Positions 16,233-25,294 of a DNA stretch of 41,304 nucleotides are shown here, piece after piece (the first letter of the stretch is position 1; every line of letters begins with the position of its first letter). A program made the position numbers and the translations under genes. The DNA is taken from positions 1-41,304 of the forward strand of contig JAFTPF010000012.1 of assembly GCA_017463445.1 (NCBI GenBank), read 5' to 3'. The notes beneath the pieces are model-generated. The model saw only the letters and a program-made list of their open reading frames with translations. It ran no database searches and was not told the DNA's origin. Origin of the DNA: Clostridia bacterium (GTDB lineage Bacteria > Bacillota > Clostridia > Oscillospirales > CAG-272).

Positions 16233-17648
16233 ATGAAAAAGTTTGGCTCTATTCTTTTGACGAGTGCAGTTTTATTGACCCTTTGTGCCGGTGCGATACC
16301 GGTGTATGCGGCGGATGCGTCGATCTCGATTACTTCCACCAAGACGGTGCTGATGGTTGGACAGACTACTTCCGTTACCATTTCGGTCCCTTCGTCTGCT
16401 ACGGATGTTACCATAGATATTGATGACGAAGATGTTTTGTCATATAGCGATACTTATAGTACGATTACCGGACTCGAAAAAGGAACTGCCGTAATTACCG
16501 TAAGCTGTAAAGACAGCAGCGGCAACGTGTTGACCGATTCGATTACCGTCAAAGTCCGTGCGCCTACAGGACTGATCAATAATGCCGATTATTACATCAT
16601 GAATTGTAATACAGGTAAGCTGCTTTCACTGGAAACGATATCGGACGCTAACAATGTTAACATCAGCGGCAGGGCGCGGAGCGATAAGTCTTCATATTCT
16701 CAATGGAGAGTATTGATGCAAACCGACGGAACCACCCGTTTGCAAAGTGTGTATAGTACAGTTGGGCGATCAATCTATACCCCCGGGTCTCGCGTAATAC
16801 TGTACAATTCCACTGGTGCGCCAACCAAATTTGACTTACATCGGATCGAATCGGGTACCTACCAAGGAAAATATTTGATCCGGTTTAATAACAAGTATCT
16901 CACGATGGATTCCACAGGCGATGCGTATATGTCAAGCTCGCTGGTCGCCGGATCGTATTGGAGTTTTATGGCGGTAGAAAAGGGCTATGCGGATATGTTT
17001 AGCTTTAACTATGATTTTGTCGATTCGCAAACTAATGAAACACTGTGTTTTTACACCATATCTGAAAACGATGATTTTGAAGATATATTTTTTGATTTGG
17101 GATATGCTCCCACCGCTACTGCTACAGTCAATGATACAGTAAGTACTGCATATGAATATCTGACAAGTGGTAATGTATTTATCTATTACGGTCACGGTGG
17201 GCCTGCGAGAATTTCCTTTCAAACGACTAACAATGTCGTGACAGGGAAACTATATGCACACAGTTCGCTTAAAGGAGGTAATGCAGATTATGTACAATGC
17301 TTTGTTAGCGATTGTGCTGATAATGGACTGGCGTCACAACGTTGTGTACTCTATTTAGGATGTAGCACAGGCGTTTCAGCGCCCCGGGGAAACAATGAGT
17401 TTAATTTGGTTGATGAAACCTTTAAAAAAGGTGCTCACTGCGTGCTCGGTTTATCGGAAGATTCGGATACCGGTTATTTGAATGTGTGGCTGGATGCTTT
17501 TTTGAACGGAATCAAAAGCTCCAAAACAATTGCCCAGGCGATAGAAGAGGGGGATTTGGTCCTGAAAAAATATGCTGTAGAACGCGGAACGGATTATGAA
17601 AAATTGCCCACTTATACCGCAGGGGATAGCGATCAATACTTAAACTGA
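16233..17648 (+). CDS. Secreted Ig-like / beta-trefoil / caspase-like (CHAT-like) protein
   Basis: The 471-residue protein starts with a signal peptide (MKKFGSILL..., likely cut after VYA, residue 26). Residues 28-108 look like a bacterial Ig-like (Big_2) domain. Residues 113-248 resemble a ricin-type beta-trefoil (NADYYIMNCNTGKLLSLE, SQWRV), probably binding glycan. The C-terminal part has clan CD peptidase marks: FIYYGHGG with His321, VLYLGCSTG with Cys377, then GAHCVLGLSED and a helical FLNGIKSSKTIAQAI segment as in CHAT domains. A His-Cys dyad suggests a secreted cysteine peptidase. DNA is visibly more AT-rich than its neighbours. A lipoprotein gene follows after 14 bp. Individual domains are recognised by motif only; the combination is unfamiliar to me, and the substrate is unknown. 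Confidence 0.8.
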   Translation: MKKFGSILLTSAVLLTLCAGAIPVYAADASISITSTKTVLMVGQTTSVTISVPSSATDVTIDIDDEDVLSYSDTYSTITGLEKGTAVITVSCKDSSGNVLTDSITVKVRAPTGLINNADYYIMNCNTGKLLSLETISDANNVNISGRARSDKSSYSQWRVLMQTDGTTRLQSVYSTVGRSIYTPGSRVILYNSTGAPTKFDLHRIESGTYQGKYLIRFNNKYLTMDSTGDAYMSSSLVAGSYWSFMAVEKGYADMFSFNYDFVDSQTNETLCFYTISENDDFEDIFFDLGYAPTATATVNDTVSTAYEYLTSGNVFIYYGHGGPARISFQTTNNVVTGKLYAHSSLKGGNADYVQCFVSDCADNGLASQRCVLYLGCSTGVSAPRGNNEFNLVDETFKKGAHCVLGLSEDSDTGYLNVWLDAFLNGIKSSKTIAQAIEEGDLVLKKYAVERGTDYEKLPTYTAGDSDQYLN

Positions 17649-17662
17649 TTGGAGGAATAACC

Positions 17663-18604
17663 ATGAAAAAATACTGCTCTGTACTACTTGCTGTAGTTAT
17701 GTTGGGACTCAGCGGATGCAATTCTACCCCTTCCGAGCCCCAACAGACGAACTCGACTACTGCGGATAAAATTGAATACACAATCTACTATTCCTCCGAG
17801 GCAACATTGCGGGAACGCCCCGCAAGACAAGAAATAACCGGGGAAAAGGCTCCTAAAATTGCCTATGTGCGTGCCGAAACTAAAAAATTCGATCTACTGA
17901 CGCGAAATGCAATCGATCCCAATCCGAATACGGTTCAAAGTCGAACGATTACGATCGGCGGAAAAGAGGTTACGGTAAATTACCAAGACTCCTATGCAGG
18001 CGCATTTTCGGAGTGCAGTGTAGATGAGCTGAAGGAGAACTCCTTTTACGATAGATATGCTATCGATGAAGGCGGTGCCGAGGGAGATAATATAAATATC
18101 CATTTTTTCCGCTCAACCGGCAAAGTTCAAAGCTATATGGATTACAATGCGCGCCAAGCAGAAGGCGGTGAATTGACCGAAGCGCAAGCGCTCCAAAAAG
18201 CAGAAGCTGAGCTGATTGCGCTCTACGGTGAAGACATTTTTGCCCGTTATGAGTTTGAAACGACTTCTATCAGCGATAACTTGATTTATATCGTCTATAG
18301 ACACTTCATATGCGATTATAAGACTACCGAATTCATTTTACTATCTTACAATCTGCAAGGTCAGTTGGCTTCTCTGGATTTTGCGAATCCTGACTTGTTT
18401 GCGTCGGTTGAAGATCAAATTACCGTAGAAGCGATCCAAAAGGCTGAGCCGCTTTTGCGGGAATCAATTCCCGATGGGCTGGACACCATTGGTACAATGA
18501 TCGTAATGGATGCGGAAGGTGTTGCCTATTTGCGCATCAACGGTTATCGCACGGATGATACCGGATATAAATATTATTGCGAGTATTATATCAATCTGTA
18601 CTAA
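17663..18604 (+). CDS. Putative lipoprotein partner of the CHAT-like protein
   Basis: This 313-residue protein has a lipoprotein signal with lipobox LSGC (Cys19), so it should be anchored to the outer face of the membrane. The mature part starts with a Ser/Thr/Gln-rich linker. I recognise no domain with certainty. Residues about 165-200 (LTEAQALQKAEAELIALYG then a beta-rich stretch) and about 255-290 (ITVEAIQKAEPLL) look like weak PepSY-type alpha/beta repeats; PepSY domains often occur with secreted peptidases, but this is a guess. GGAGG lies 7 nt before the ATG. It is the second gene of a two-gene unit and shares the AT-rich composition of its neighbour, hinting at common ancestry or transfer. 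Confidence 0.75.
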   Translation: MKKYCSVLLAVVMLGLSGCNSTPSEPQQTNSTTADKIEYTIYYSSEATLRERPARQEITGEKAPKIAYVRAETKKFDLLTRNAIDPNPNTVQSRTITIGGKEVTVNYQDSYAGAFSECSVDELKENSFYDRYAIDEGGAEGDNINIHFFRSTGKVQSYMDYNARQAEGGELTEAQALQKAEAELIALYGEDIFARYEFETTSISDNLIYIVYRHFICDYKTTEFILLSYNLQGQLASLDFANPDLFASVEDQITVEAIQKAEPLLRESIPDGLDTIGTMIVMDAEGVAYLRINGYRTDDTGYKYYCEYYINLY

Positions 18605-18614
18605 CCCACCCTCT

Positions 18615-18645
18615 CTCCCCTCCCCGCGCGGGAGGGGAGCTTTTT
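18615..18645 (+). terminator. Intrinsic terminator after the lipoprotein gene
   Basis: A 10-bp GC-rich stem CTCCCCTCCC/GGGAGGGGAG around cgcgc is followed by CTTTTT, 10 nt after the stop codon. It separates the AT-rich unit from lon. Confidence 0.9.
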
Positions 18646-18698
18646 GCCATTCCCCGAAAATAAACAGATGTAAACTCTGTAAAAATTCGCGAAAAGTC

Positions 18699-18727
18699 TT
18701 GATTTTCCGGTTTGAATATGATAGAAT
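18699..18727 (+). promoter_or_regulatory. Sigma-A promoter for lon
   Basis: TTGATT, 17 bp, TAGAAT, about 38 bp before the lon start codon. No CIRCE or CtsR-type operator is apparent around it. Confidence 0.7.
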
Positions 18728-18765
18728 AATATGAATAATCATAGCATTTCCCAAGGAGCATATCC

Positions 18766-21195
18766 ATGTCCACATATATCGAAAAAACCAAAGCCCTGAC
18801 TCTCCCGCTTCTTCCTTTGCGTGGGGCAGTGGCATTCCCCTCCATCCCCTTCGCTATCGAGGTCAACCGCCCCGAGGAGGTGGCGGCACTGGAGACTGCC
18901 AAGGCAAACGGCGGTGCCATCTTCCTCTTGGCATTCAAGAGCCCCGATGACGACGAGGAGGTCTGCCGACGCACTCTGCATGGGGTGGGCGTCATGGCAA
19001 AGATCGAAAAGTTCACCCGCCACGCAGGCGGTATCGTTCGGGCGAATCTGGACTGCCTCTGCCGCGGCGAGGTGGTCAGCATCTCCGATTCCCCTGTGCT
19101 GACGGCGCGGGTGGTCTGCAAGACCGTAAAAGTGGAGGCCGAGCCCGACGAGGAGCAGATGCTTCGCGCCGCCGTGCTGAAGAAGTTGGATCAGTTTATC
19201 GGTCAGATTCCGGAATTTAGCAAAGACATTGAGAAAACCATCAAATCCGCAGACGATCCCGGTCAGCTGGCCGACTTTATCGCCGGCAGTCTCCTGCTGA
19301 GGCTGGAGCACAAGCAACAGATCCTGGACGAGTTCGATCCCATCGCGCGGCTGCGGATTCTGTCGGAGATCTTCGACGAGGAGCTCCAGATGCTGGCGGA
19401 GGAGATCAACATCCACAAAAAGACCCGCGAGCGCATGGAAGCCAATCAGCGGGATTATTACCTGCGCGAGCAGATGAAGGTCATCCAGTCCGAGCTGGGC
19501 GAGGGCGGGGAAGACGACGATATCGCCGAATACCTCTTCAAGATCGCCCGCATCAAGGAGATGCCCGAGGAGATCCGCGAGAAGCTGGTGAAGGAGGTCC
19601 GCAAGCTGGAAAAGCTGCCCTTTGCCTCCCCCGAAAGCAACGTGATCCGCGGCTATCTGGACACCTGTCTGGAACTGCCCTTCGGCAAAAAGACCGCTGA
19701 CCGTCCCGATGTTGCTGCCGCCCGCAAGATCCTCGACCGCGATCATGACGGCATGGAGAAGGTCAAGGAGCGAATCCTCGAATACATTGCCGTCCGTGCC
19801 AGAACCGAGGGCATCCGCAATCAGATCCTCTGTCTGGTGGGTGCGCCCGGCGTGGGTAAGACCTCGGTAGCTTCCTCTATCGCCACCGCGCTGAAGCGGA
19901 AATTCGTCCGCGTATCGCTGGGCGGCGTGCGGGACGAGGCAGACATCCGCGGTCATCGCAAGACCTACGTTGCTTCGATGCCCGGGCGGATTATCGACGC
20001 CATCGTCAAGGCGGAGTCGGAAAATCCGCTGATCCTGCTGGACGAGATCGATAAGCTGACCCGCGACTCCCACGGCGATCCCTCTGCCGCACTGCTGGAG
20101 GTGTTGGATCCCGATCAGAATAAGAATTTCCGCGATCATTTCCTGGAATTTCCCTGGGATCTGTCGGATTGCATCTTTATTGCCACTGCAAACACCCTGG
20201 ACACCGTTCCGAAGCCCCTGCTGGACAGAATGGAGATCATCGAACTACCCAGCTACTCCCGTTCGGAGAAGCTGTCCATTGCGAAACGTCACCTGTTCCC
20301 CAAGCAGCTTGCCCGTCACGGTCTTAGTAAGAAGCAGTTCAAGCTGTCCGACGACACGCTGCTGGAGGTCATCGACGGCTACACCCGCGAGGCGGGCGTG
20401 CGAAATCTGGAACGGGAGCTGGCGTCGCTCTGCCGTAAGGCGGCGATGCGGCTTGCCGACGATCCCGAGGCGGCATCGGTAAAGATCAATAAGAAAAATC
20501 TCGCACAGCTTCTCGGTCCCCGCAAGGTGATCGACGATAAGCTCCCCGATGCCGATACAGTGGGACTGGTGAACGGTCTTGCTTACACCGAGGCGGGCGG
20601 CGATCTCTTACAGGTGGAGGCTCTGCCTCTGGCAGGAAGTGGAAAGCTCCAGCTGACCGGCTCGCTGGGCAAGGTGATGACCGAGTCCGCCGAGATCGCG
20701 CGGAGCGTGGTGCGCGCCAGAGCCGCGCAGTACGGCATTGACGCAGATTTCCATAAAAATATCGATCTGCACATCCATTTCCCTGAAGGTGCCATCCCCA
20801 AGGACGGTCCTTCCGCAGGCGTTACTATGGTGACGGTTATGATCTCCGCGCTGGCGGGCATTCCCGTGCGCCGCGACGTGGCTATGACCGGTGAGGTAAG
20901 CCTCAGAGGCAGAGTCATCGCTATCGGCGGGCTTCGCGAAAAATCCATGGCGGCGTACAAGGCCGGCGTGAAGACCGTGCTGGTGCCCTCCGACAACAGA
21001 CCCGACTTTGAAAAACTGGATGCTTTCCTGAAGGAGGGCATGGAATACGTTTTCTGCGACAGCGTAGAGGACGTTCTGAAGGTCGCGCTGATTCTGCCTG
21101 CGGAAAAGACCGTTTCCGTAGCAGAGGAAAAGCCTCTCCCTATGCCGATCGACCACAAACGAGGAGGCGGACGACGTGAAAGTCAATATCACTAA
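18766..21195 (+). CDS. lon: ATP-dependent protease Lon
   Basis: Lon degrades misfolded and some regulatory proteins in the cytosol. The 809 residues match LonA: an N-terminal substrate-recognition domain (about 12-210), a coiled segment, the AAA+ module with Walker A GAPGVGKT (359-366) and Walker B ILLDEIDK, and a C-terminal peptidase domain with Ser683 in PKDGPSAG and Lys726 in GLREK. The Ser-Lys spacing of 43 equals that of E. coli Lon. AGGAG lies 7 nt before the ATG. The end overlaps the engB start by 20 bp, the lon-engB (ysxC) arrangement known from Bacillus. Its own promoter and the upstream terminator make lon-engB a separate unit. Confidence 0.97.
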   Translation: MSTYIEKTKALTLPLLPLRGAVAFPSIPFAIEVNRPEEVAALETAKANGGAIFLLAFKSPDDDEEVCRRTLHGVGVMAKIEKFTRHAGGIVRANLDCLCRGEVVSISDSPVLTARVVCKTVKVEAEPDEEQMLRAAVLKKLDQFIGQIPEFSKDIEKTIKSADDPGQLADFIAGSLLLRLEHKQQILDEFDPIARLRILSEIFDEELQMLAEEINIHKKTRERMEANQRDYYLREQMKVIQSELGEGGEDDDIAEYLFKIARIKEMPEEIREKLVKEVRKLEKLPFASPESNVIRGYLDTCLELPFGKKTADRPDVAAARKILDRDHDGMEKVKERILEYIAVRARTEGIRNQILCLVGAPGVGKTSVASSIATALKRKFVRVSLGGVRDEADIRGHRKTYVASMPGRIIDAIVKAESENPLILLDEIDKLTRDSHGDPSAALLEVLDPDQNKNFRDHFLEFPWDLSDCIFIATANTLDTVPKPLLDRMEIIELPSYSRSEKLSIAKRHLFPKQLARHGLSKKQFKLSDDTLLEVIDGYTREAGVRNLERELASLCRKAAMRLADDPEAASVKINKKNLAQLLGPRKVIDDKLPDADTVGLVNGLAYTEAGGDLLQVEALPLAGSGKLQLTGSLGKVMTESAEIARSVVRARAAQYGIDADFHKNIDLHIHFPEGAIPKDGPSAGVTMVTVMISALAGIPVRRDVAMTGEVSLRGRVIAIGGLREKSMAAYKAGVKTVLVPSDNRPDFEKLDAFLKEGMEYVFCDSVEDVLKVALILPAEKTVSVAEEKPLPMPIDHKRGGGRRESQYH

Positions 21196-21766
21196 GACCG
21201 ATCTGAAGATCACCGCGGTACTGCCCTCCCAGTTTCCCGCCGACCGCAAGCCTCAGATTGCCTTTTCAGGGCGATCCAACGTAGGCAAAAGCTCGCTGAT
21301 GAATGCGCTGATTGGCAGAAAGAGCCTGGCGCGCGTCAGCTCCAGCCCCGGAAAGACCATCACGGTCAACTTTTACGAGGTGGATAAGGCATTCTATCTG
21401 GTGGATCTTCCCGGCTACGGTTATGCCCGCCGCACTGCATCGGAGCAGGCAAAATGGTCAAAACTGGTAGACGGATACTTCACCGAGGGCGGCGAGCGGG
21501 TCACAGCCGTGGCACAGCTCATCGACTTGAAGGTGGGTGCCACCAAAGACGATCTGATGATGCTGGACTTCCTCCGCCAGGCGGAAATCCCCTTCTTCGT
21601 GGTCGCCACCAAAGCGGATAAGCCCAACAAGACCGAGCGGAATGCTATGCTGGAAAAACTCCACGCACTCCCCGTTTTGGAGGGGATCACCATCTTGCCG
21701 TTTTCCGCCCAAAGCGGAGAAGGGAAGGAAGCGGTCATCGCCGAGATCATGAAAGCCCTCGACTAA
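21176..21766 (+). CDS. engB: Ribosome biogenesis GTP-binding protein EngB/YsxC
   Basis: EngB is an essential small GTPase that assists assembly of the large ribosomal subunit. The 196 residues show G1 GRSNVGKSS, a G2-like segment PGKTITVNFY, G3 DLPGYGYA and G4 TKADK in the usual order. GTG at 21176 is chosen as the start because GAGGAGG lies 8 nt upstream and the product begins at the family's usual position. It overlaps the end of lon by 20 bp, so its translation is probably coupled to lon. Confidence 0.95.
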   Translation: MKVNITKTDLKITAVLPSQFPADRKPQIAFSGRSNVGKSSLMNALIGRKSLARVSSSPGKTITVNFYEVDKAFYLVDLPGYGYARRTASEQAKWSKLVDGYFTEGGERVTAVAQLIDLKVGATKDDLMMLDFLRQAEIPFFVVATKADKPNKTERNAMLEKLHALPVLEGITILPFSAQSGEGKEAVIAEIMKALD

Positions 21767-21776
21767 CTTCCTAAAA

Positions 21777-21836
21777 TAGCTTTTCAGCACAGCCGAAAAG
21801 CTACCGAATTTATTCTTTATTCTTTATTTCCGAAGG
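21777..21836 (+). repeat. Hairpin plus TTTATTCTTTATT repeat upstream of lysA
   Basis: The hairpin TAGCTTTTC...GAAAAGCTA (21777-21803) is followed by AATTTATTCTTTATTC and CCGAAGGA. The same three-part layout occurs upstream of the DAHP synthase gene (7488-7570). The final AAGGAA also serves as the lysA Shine-Dalgarno. The hairpin may terminate lon-engB transcripts. Confidence 0.6.
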
Positions 21837-21846
21837 AAACTAAATT

Positions 21847-23142
21847 ATGCTTCACCCTCATTACTCTATCAATGATCTCGGTCACCTTGCCGTCGGCGGG
21901 GTCGATACCGTTACCCTTGCCGAGAAGTACGGAACGCCTCTGATGGTTCTGGACGAGAACGCAGTCCGCACCAGGTGCAGATTGTATCAGTCCGCTATGG
22001 AAAAGTATTTCGGCGCGGGCAGTACCATCCACTACGCTTCCAAGGCACTCTCCTGCAAAGCCATTTACCGAATCCTGAAAGAAGAGGGGATCGGTGTGGA
22101 TCTGGTGTCGCCGGGCGAGCTGTATACCGCCAAAGCGGCGGGATTTGATCTGACCGAGGCGTCCTTCCACGGCAACAACAAGACCGACCGCGAGATCGCG
22201 AGCGCTATTGCCGACGGTATCGGCGAGTTTATGGTGGACTCCTTCGAGGAGCTGGAAGCGATCGACCGCATTGCGGGCGAGATGGGTGTGATGCAGCGCA
22301 TCATGCTCCGTCTGACTCCCAACATCGACGCCCACACCCAAAAAGCGATCCTGACCGGTCAGCTGGACTCCAAGTTTGGCACGCCTATCGCTACGGGACA
22401 GGCGGAACGGCTGGTGAGATTGGCACTAACCAAGAAAAATCTGATCCTGGAAGGTTTCCACAGCCACATAGGATCGCAGATCTTCGAATATGAGCCCTAT
22501 ATCGAGCAGGCGAAGGTCATGTTCGAGTTTATGGCGGACATGAAGGCGAAGACCGGCTATGAGGCGAAAAAGATCAATCTGGGCGGCGGCTTTGCCGTCC
22601 GCTATACTAACGATCAGCCTACGGTGGATATCGTGGGCAATATCGAAAAGATCGCTACTGAAGTTGATCGGATCTGCGTGTCCTACGGACTGCGCCGACC
22701 CGCGATCCTGATGGAGCCGGGACGCTCCATCGTGGCGGTGGCAGGCGTGACCCTGTACACCGTTGGCACGGTGAAGGAGATCGAGGGCGTGCGCACCTAC
22801 GTTTCGGTGGACGGCGGTATGACCGACAACCCCCGCTATGCCCTCTATCAGTCCCGCTACGAGGTACTGCTGGCAAACCGCGCAGCAGAGAAGAAGGATC
22901 TGATCTGCACCGTTGCAGGACGCTGCTGTGAATCGGGCGACTTGATCGGCGAGGGAATGGCACTGCAGGCTCCCGTGCGCGGAGACATTCTGGCGGTGCT
23001 GGTGACCGGTGCCTACAACTATTCTATGGCATCCAACTACAACCGTGTGCCCAGACCCGCAATGGTCTTCGTGAAGGATGGCGAGGATCGGCTCGTGATC
23101 AGGCGAGAGACCTGTGAGGATCTCTGCAGAAACGATCTGTAA
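21847..23142 (+). CDS. lysA: Diaminopimelate decarboxylase
   Basis: LysA removes CO2 from meso-diaminopimelate to make lysine, using PLP. The 431 residues belong to the fold III decarboxylase family. The PLP lysine is Lys66 in IHYASKAL; further landmarks are GFHSHIGSQIF, the phosphate loop region NLGGGFAVRY, EPGRSIVA, the RCCESGD active-site cysteine block and the C-terminal GAYNYSMASNYNR. AAGGAA lies 8 nt before the ATG. It is first in a run of eight same-strand genes up to rluB with short gaps. Assignment is firm. Confidence 0.96.
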   Translation: MLHPHYSINDLGHLAVGGVDTVTLAEKYGTPLMVLDENAVRTRCRLYQSAMEKYFGAGSTIHYASKALSCKAIYRILKEEGIGVDLVSPGELYTAKAAGFDLTEASFHGNNKTDREIASAIADGIGEFMVDSFEELEAIDRIAGEMGVMQRIMLRLTPNIDAHTQKAILTGQLDSKFGTPIATGQAERLVRLALTKKNLILEGFHSHIGSQIFEYEPYIEQAKVMFEFMADMKAKTGYEAKKINLGGGFAVRYTNDQPTVDIVGNIEKIATEVDRICVSYGLRRPAILMEPGRSIVAVAGVTLYTVGTVKEIEGVRTYVSVDGGMTDNPRYALYQSRYEVLLANRAAEKKDLICTVAGRCCESGDLIGEGMALQAPVRGDILAVLVTGAYNYSMASNYNRVPRPAMVFVKDGEDRLVIRRETCEDLCRNDL

Positions 23143-23167
23143 CGAATTCAAACAAAGGAGAATCATT

Positions 23168-23866
23168 ATGCTGCTTGAGATGATCATGGGTGGCGCATCC
23201 TTCCGGGAGATCATGATCCAGTTGATCATGACCATCCCCATCGTATTGATCGCACTGACCTTTCATGAGGTAGCCCACGGCTGGGTCTCCTACAAGATGG
23301 GCGACCCTACTGCCTATAATCTGGGACGGCTGACCCTCAATCCCGCCAAGCACTTGGATCCCTTAGGTTCGCTTTGTATGTTGCTGTTCGGTGTAGGTTG
23401 GGCAAAGCCTGTTCCGGTCAACTCCCGTTATTACAAGAAGCCCAAGCTGGGGATGGCGCTGACTGCGCTTGCAGGTCCCGTTACCAACATTCTGTTGGGA
23501 TTTGTTGGGTTGCTGCTGATGAATATCGCCCTCTATCTGCCGCTTATCGAGGGGATGAATCTGCGCCTGTGGGCGATCATTGTGGATTTTCTCTACTTTT
23601 TCGCGCTGATGAACGTCTATCTGGCGGTGTTCAACCTGATTCCTATCCCTCCCTTCGACGGATCGCGGATCGCCTTCGTCTTCCTGCCCGATCGAATCTA
23701 CTTCGGTGTGATGAAGTACGAGCGGATCATTCAGCTGGTGGTGCTGGCTGCACTGTGGTCTGACATTTTGGATCGCCCGCTGGAGATCGCCGCCGACTTT
23801 ATTCTCAACGGTATGGATTGGCTGATCAGCTGGATGCACGTGGGCATCGAGCTGTTGTTCTGGTAA
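23168..23866 (+). CDS. Site-2 protease family membrane protein
   Basis: This 232-residue integral membrane protein belongs to the M50/site-2 protease family. The zinc motif HEVAH is at residues 33-37 in a membrane segment, and the third ligand is likely Asp164 in NLIPIPPFDG. About five or six hydrophobic segments are visible. The compact form without PDZ domain is common in Firmicutes next to scpAB; substrates are unknown. AAAGGAG precedes ATG 23168 by 7 nt, so the longer upstream frame overlapping lysA is not used. The scpA start follows only 7 bp after its stop codon. Confidence 0.93.
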   Translation: MLLEMIMGGASFREIMIQLIMTIPIVLIALTFHEVAHGWVSYKMGDPTAYNLGRLTLNPAKHLDPLGSLCMLLFGVGWAKPVPVNSRYYKKPKLGMALTALAGPVTNILLGFVGLLLMNIALYLPLIEGMNLRLWAIIVDFLYFFALMNVYLAVFNLIPIPPFDGSRIAFVFLPDRIYFGVMKYERIIQLVVLAALWSDILDRPLEIAADFILNGMDWLISWMHVGIELLFW

Positions 23867-23873
23867 TACCGCG

Positions 23874-24659
23874 ATGGAAAACGAAGAGCTGAGCTTTCAC
23901 TTGGAGGTTTTCGACGGTCCGCTGGATCTGCTTCTGTCGCTGATCACCAAGAATAAGCTGAATATTTACGACATCCCCATCTCGCTGATCTTTACCCAGT
24001 ACATGGAGTACATCGAGGCGATGCGGAAGATGGATATGGACGTGGCGGGCGAATTTCTGGAAATGGCCTCCCGTCTGATGCTGATCAAGAGTCGGATGCT
24101 CCTGCCCCGCGCCGCCGACAGCAAAGAAGAGGATCCCCGCAAGCCGCTGGTGGACGCGCTGGTGGAATACCGCCGCGCCAAAGAGGCTGCCGGACTGCTC
24201 TCCCCCCGATACAGCCGTTATTCGGGGCGGTTCGTCAAGGAACCCGACGAGGTGGGCATCGACCGAACCTTTACCGCCGATCACGAGGCGACGCTTCTGA
24301 TCCGCGCCTTCGAGCGGATCTTCGTCCGCCAGAAGCAGGCACAGGAGTCCCACACCGACGTGCCACGACAGACGCTGGCGACCATTCTGACCAAAAAGAT
24401 CGTGCCGGTGCCCGAAAAGGCCTTTACCATCCTGCGCTATCTGCGCAGAAAGGGAGAGACGCCCTTTGAGACGTTACTGCTGGCTACCAACAGCGACCGC
24501 AGTCAGCTGATCACCTCGTTTCTGGCACTGCTCACGCTGATCCGGAACGGTCGGCTGACCGCAAGGGAGGACGAGGCGGGTGAGGTCTATCTTGCCATCG
24601 CGCCGAGAATTGCGGAGATCGAAGCGTCCGCGGCGACGTCGGAAATCGAAGCATCCTAA
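23874..24659 (+). CDS. scpA: Segregation and condensation protein A
   Basis: ScpA is the kleisin subunit of the SMC-ScpAB condensin that organises and segregates the chromosome. The 261 residues begin with the typical FHLEVFDGPLDLLLSLI and contain FLEMASRLMLIKSRMLLP; the C-terminal winged-helix part covers about residues 180-245. There is no strong ribosome site, and the ATG lies 7 bp after the site-2 protease stop, so translation is probably coupled. scpB follows after 12 bp. The assignment is firm. Confidence 0.95.
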   Translation: MENEELSFHLEVFDGPLDLLLSLITKNKLNIYDIPISLIFTQYMEYIEAMRKMDMDVAGEFLEMASRLMLIKSRMLLPRAADSKEEDPRKPLVDALVEYRRAKEAAGLLSPRYSRYSGRFVKEPDEVGIDRTFTADHEATLLIRAFERIFVRQKQAQESHTDVPRQTLATILTKKIVPVPEKAFTILRYLRRKGETPFETLLLATNSDRSQLITSFLALLTLIRNGRLTAREDEAGEVYLAIAPRIAEIEASAATSEIEAS

Positions 24660-24671
24660 AGGAATGACAAA

Positions 24672-25241
24672 ATGAACGAACAGGAAAACACTCTGGGACA
24701 AGCCCCCGAAACCGCCGCGATCCTGGAAGCGGTGCTCTTTGCGGCGGGCTATCCCATCGAATACGAAAAACTCGCCGCCGTGGCGATGGTCTCCGAGACC
24801 GAGGTCCGCGAGGCGGCATATGCCCTCCACCAAAAGTACGAGGCGGAGGAGCGGGGCATCCAAGTGGTGCTCTACGAGAACAGCTGTCAGTTCTGTACCC
24901 GCGAGGGCTTTGAAGATTACATCCGCAATGCTCTCGGTATCCGTCAGACCGGTCGTCTGTCGGCGTCCTCCTTGGAGGTGCTTGCCATCATCGCTTACAA
25001 TCAGCCGGTGACCAAGGCGGTCATCGAGCAGATCCGCGGAGTGGACTCCTCCTACGCGCTGGGTGTGCTGGCGGAAAAGTCGCTGATCGAGACGGTGGGG
25101 CGGCTGGATGTGCCGGGCAAGCCCAATCTCTACGGCACGACCCCCGATTTTCTGCGGGTCTTCGGGCTGTCCTCGCTGGACGAGCTGCCTGCAATGAGCG
25201 ATACCCCGCAGCAAACGCCCCTTCAGCTGGAGGGAATTTAA
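24672..25241 (+). CDS. scpB: Segregation and condensation protein B
   Basis: ScpB is the dimeric winged-helix partner of ScpA in the SMC complex. The 189 residues include the family hallmarks AILEAVLFAAGYPI at the start and SASSLEVLAIIAYNQPVTKAVIEQIRGV, followed by GRLDVPGKPNLYGTT. AAAGGA overlapping the scpA stop serves as ribosome site. The order scpA-scpB followed by envelope/spore genes and rluB resembles the B. subtilis ypuG-ypuH...dacB-rluB region. Confidence 0.95.
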   Translation: MNEQENTLGQAPETAAILEAVLFAAGYPIEYEKLAAVAMVSETEVREAAYALHQKYEAEERGIQVVLYENSCQFCTREGFEDYIRNALGIRQTGRLSASSLEVLAIIAYNQPVTKAVIEQIRGVDSSYALGVLAEKSLIETVGRLDVPGKPNLYGTTPDFLRVFGLSSLDELPAMSDTPQQTPLQLEGI

Positions 25242-25294
25242 GACGGCGCAACCGAGCTGTCAACGAAGATGGATGAAACAGGAGGTGAATCGGT

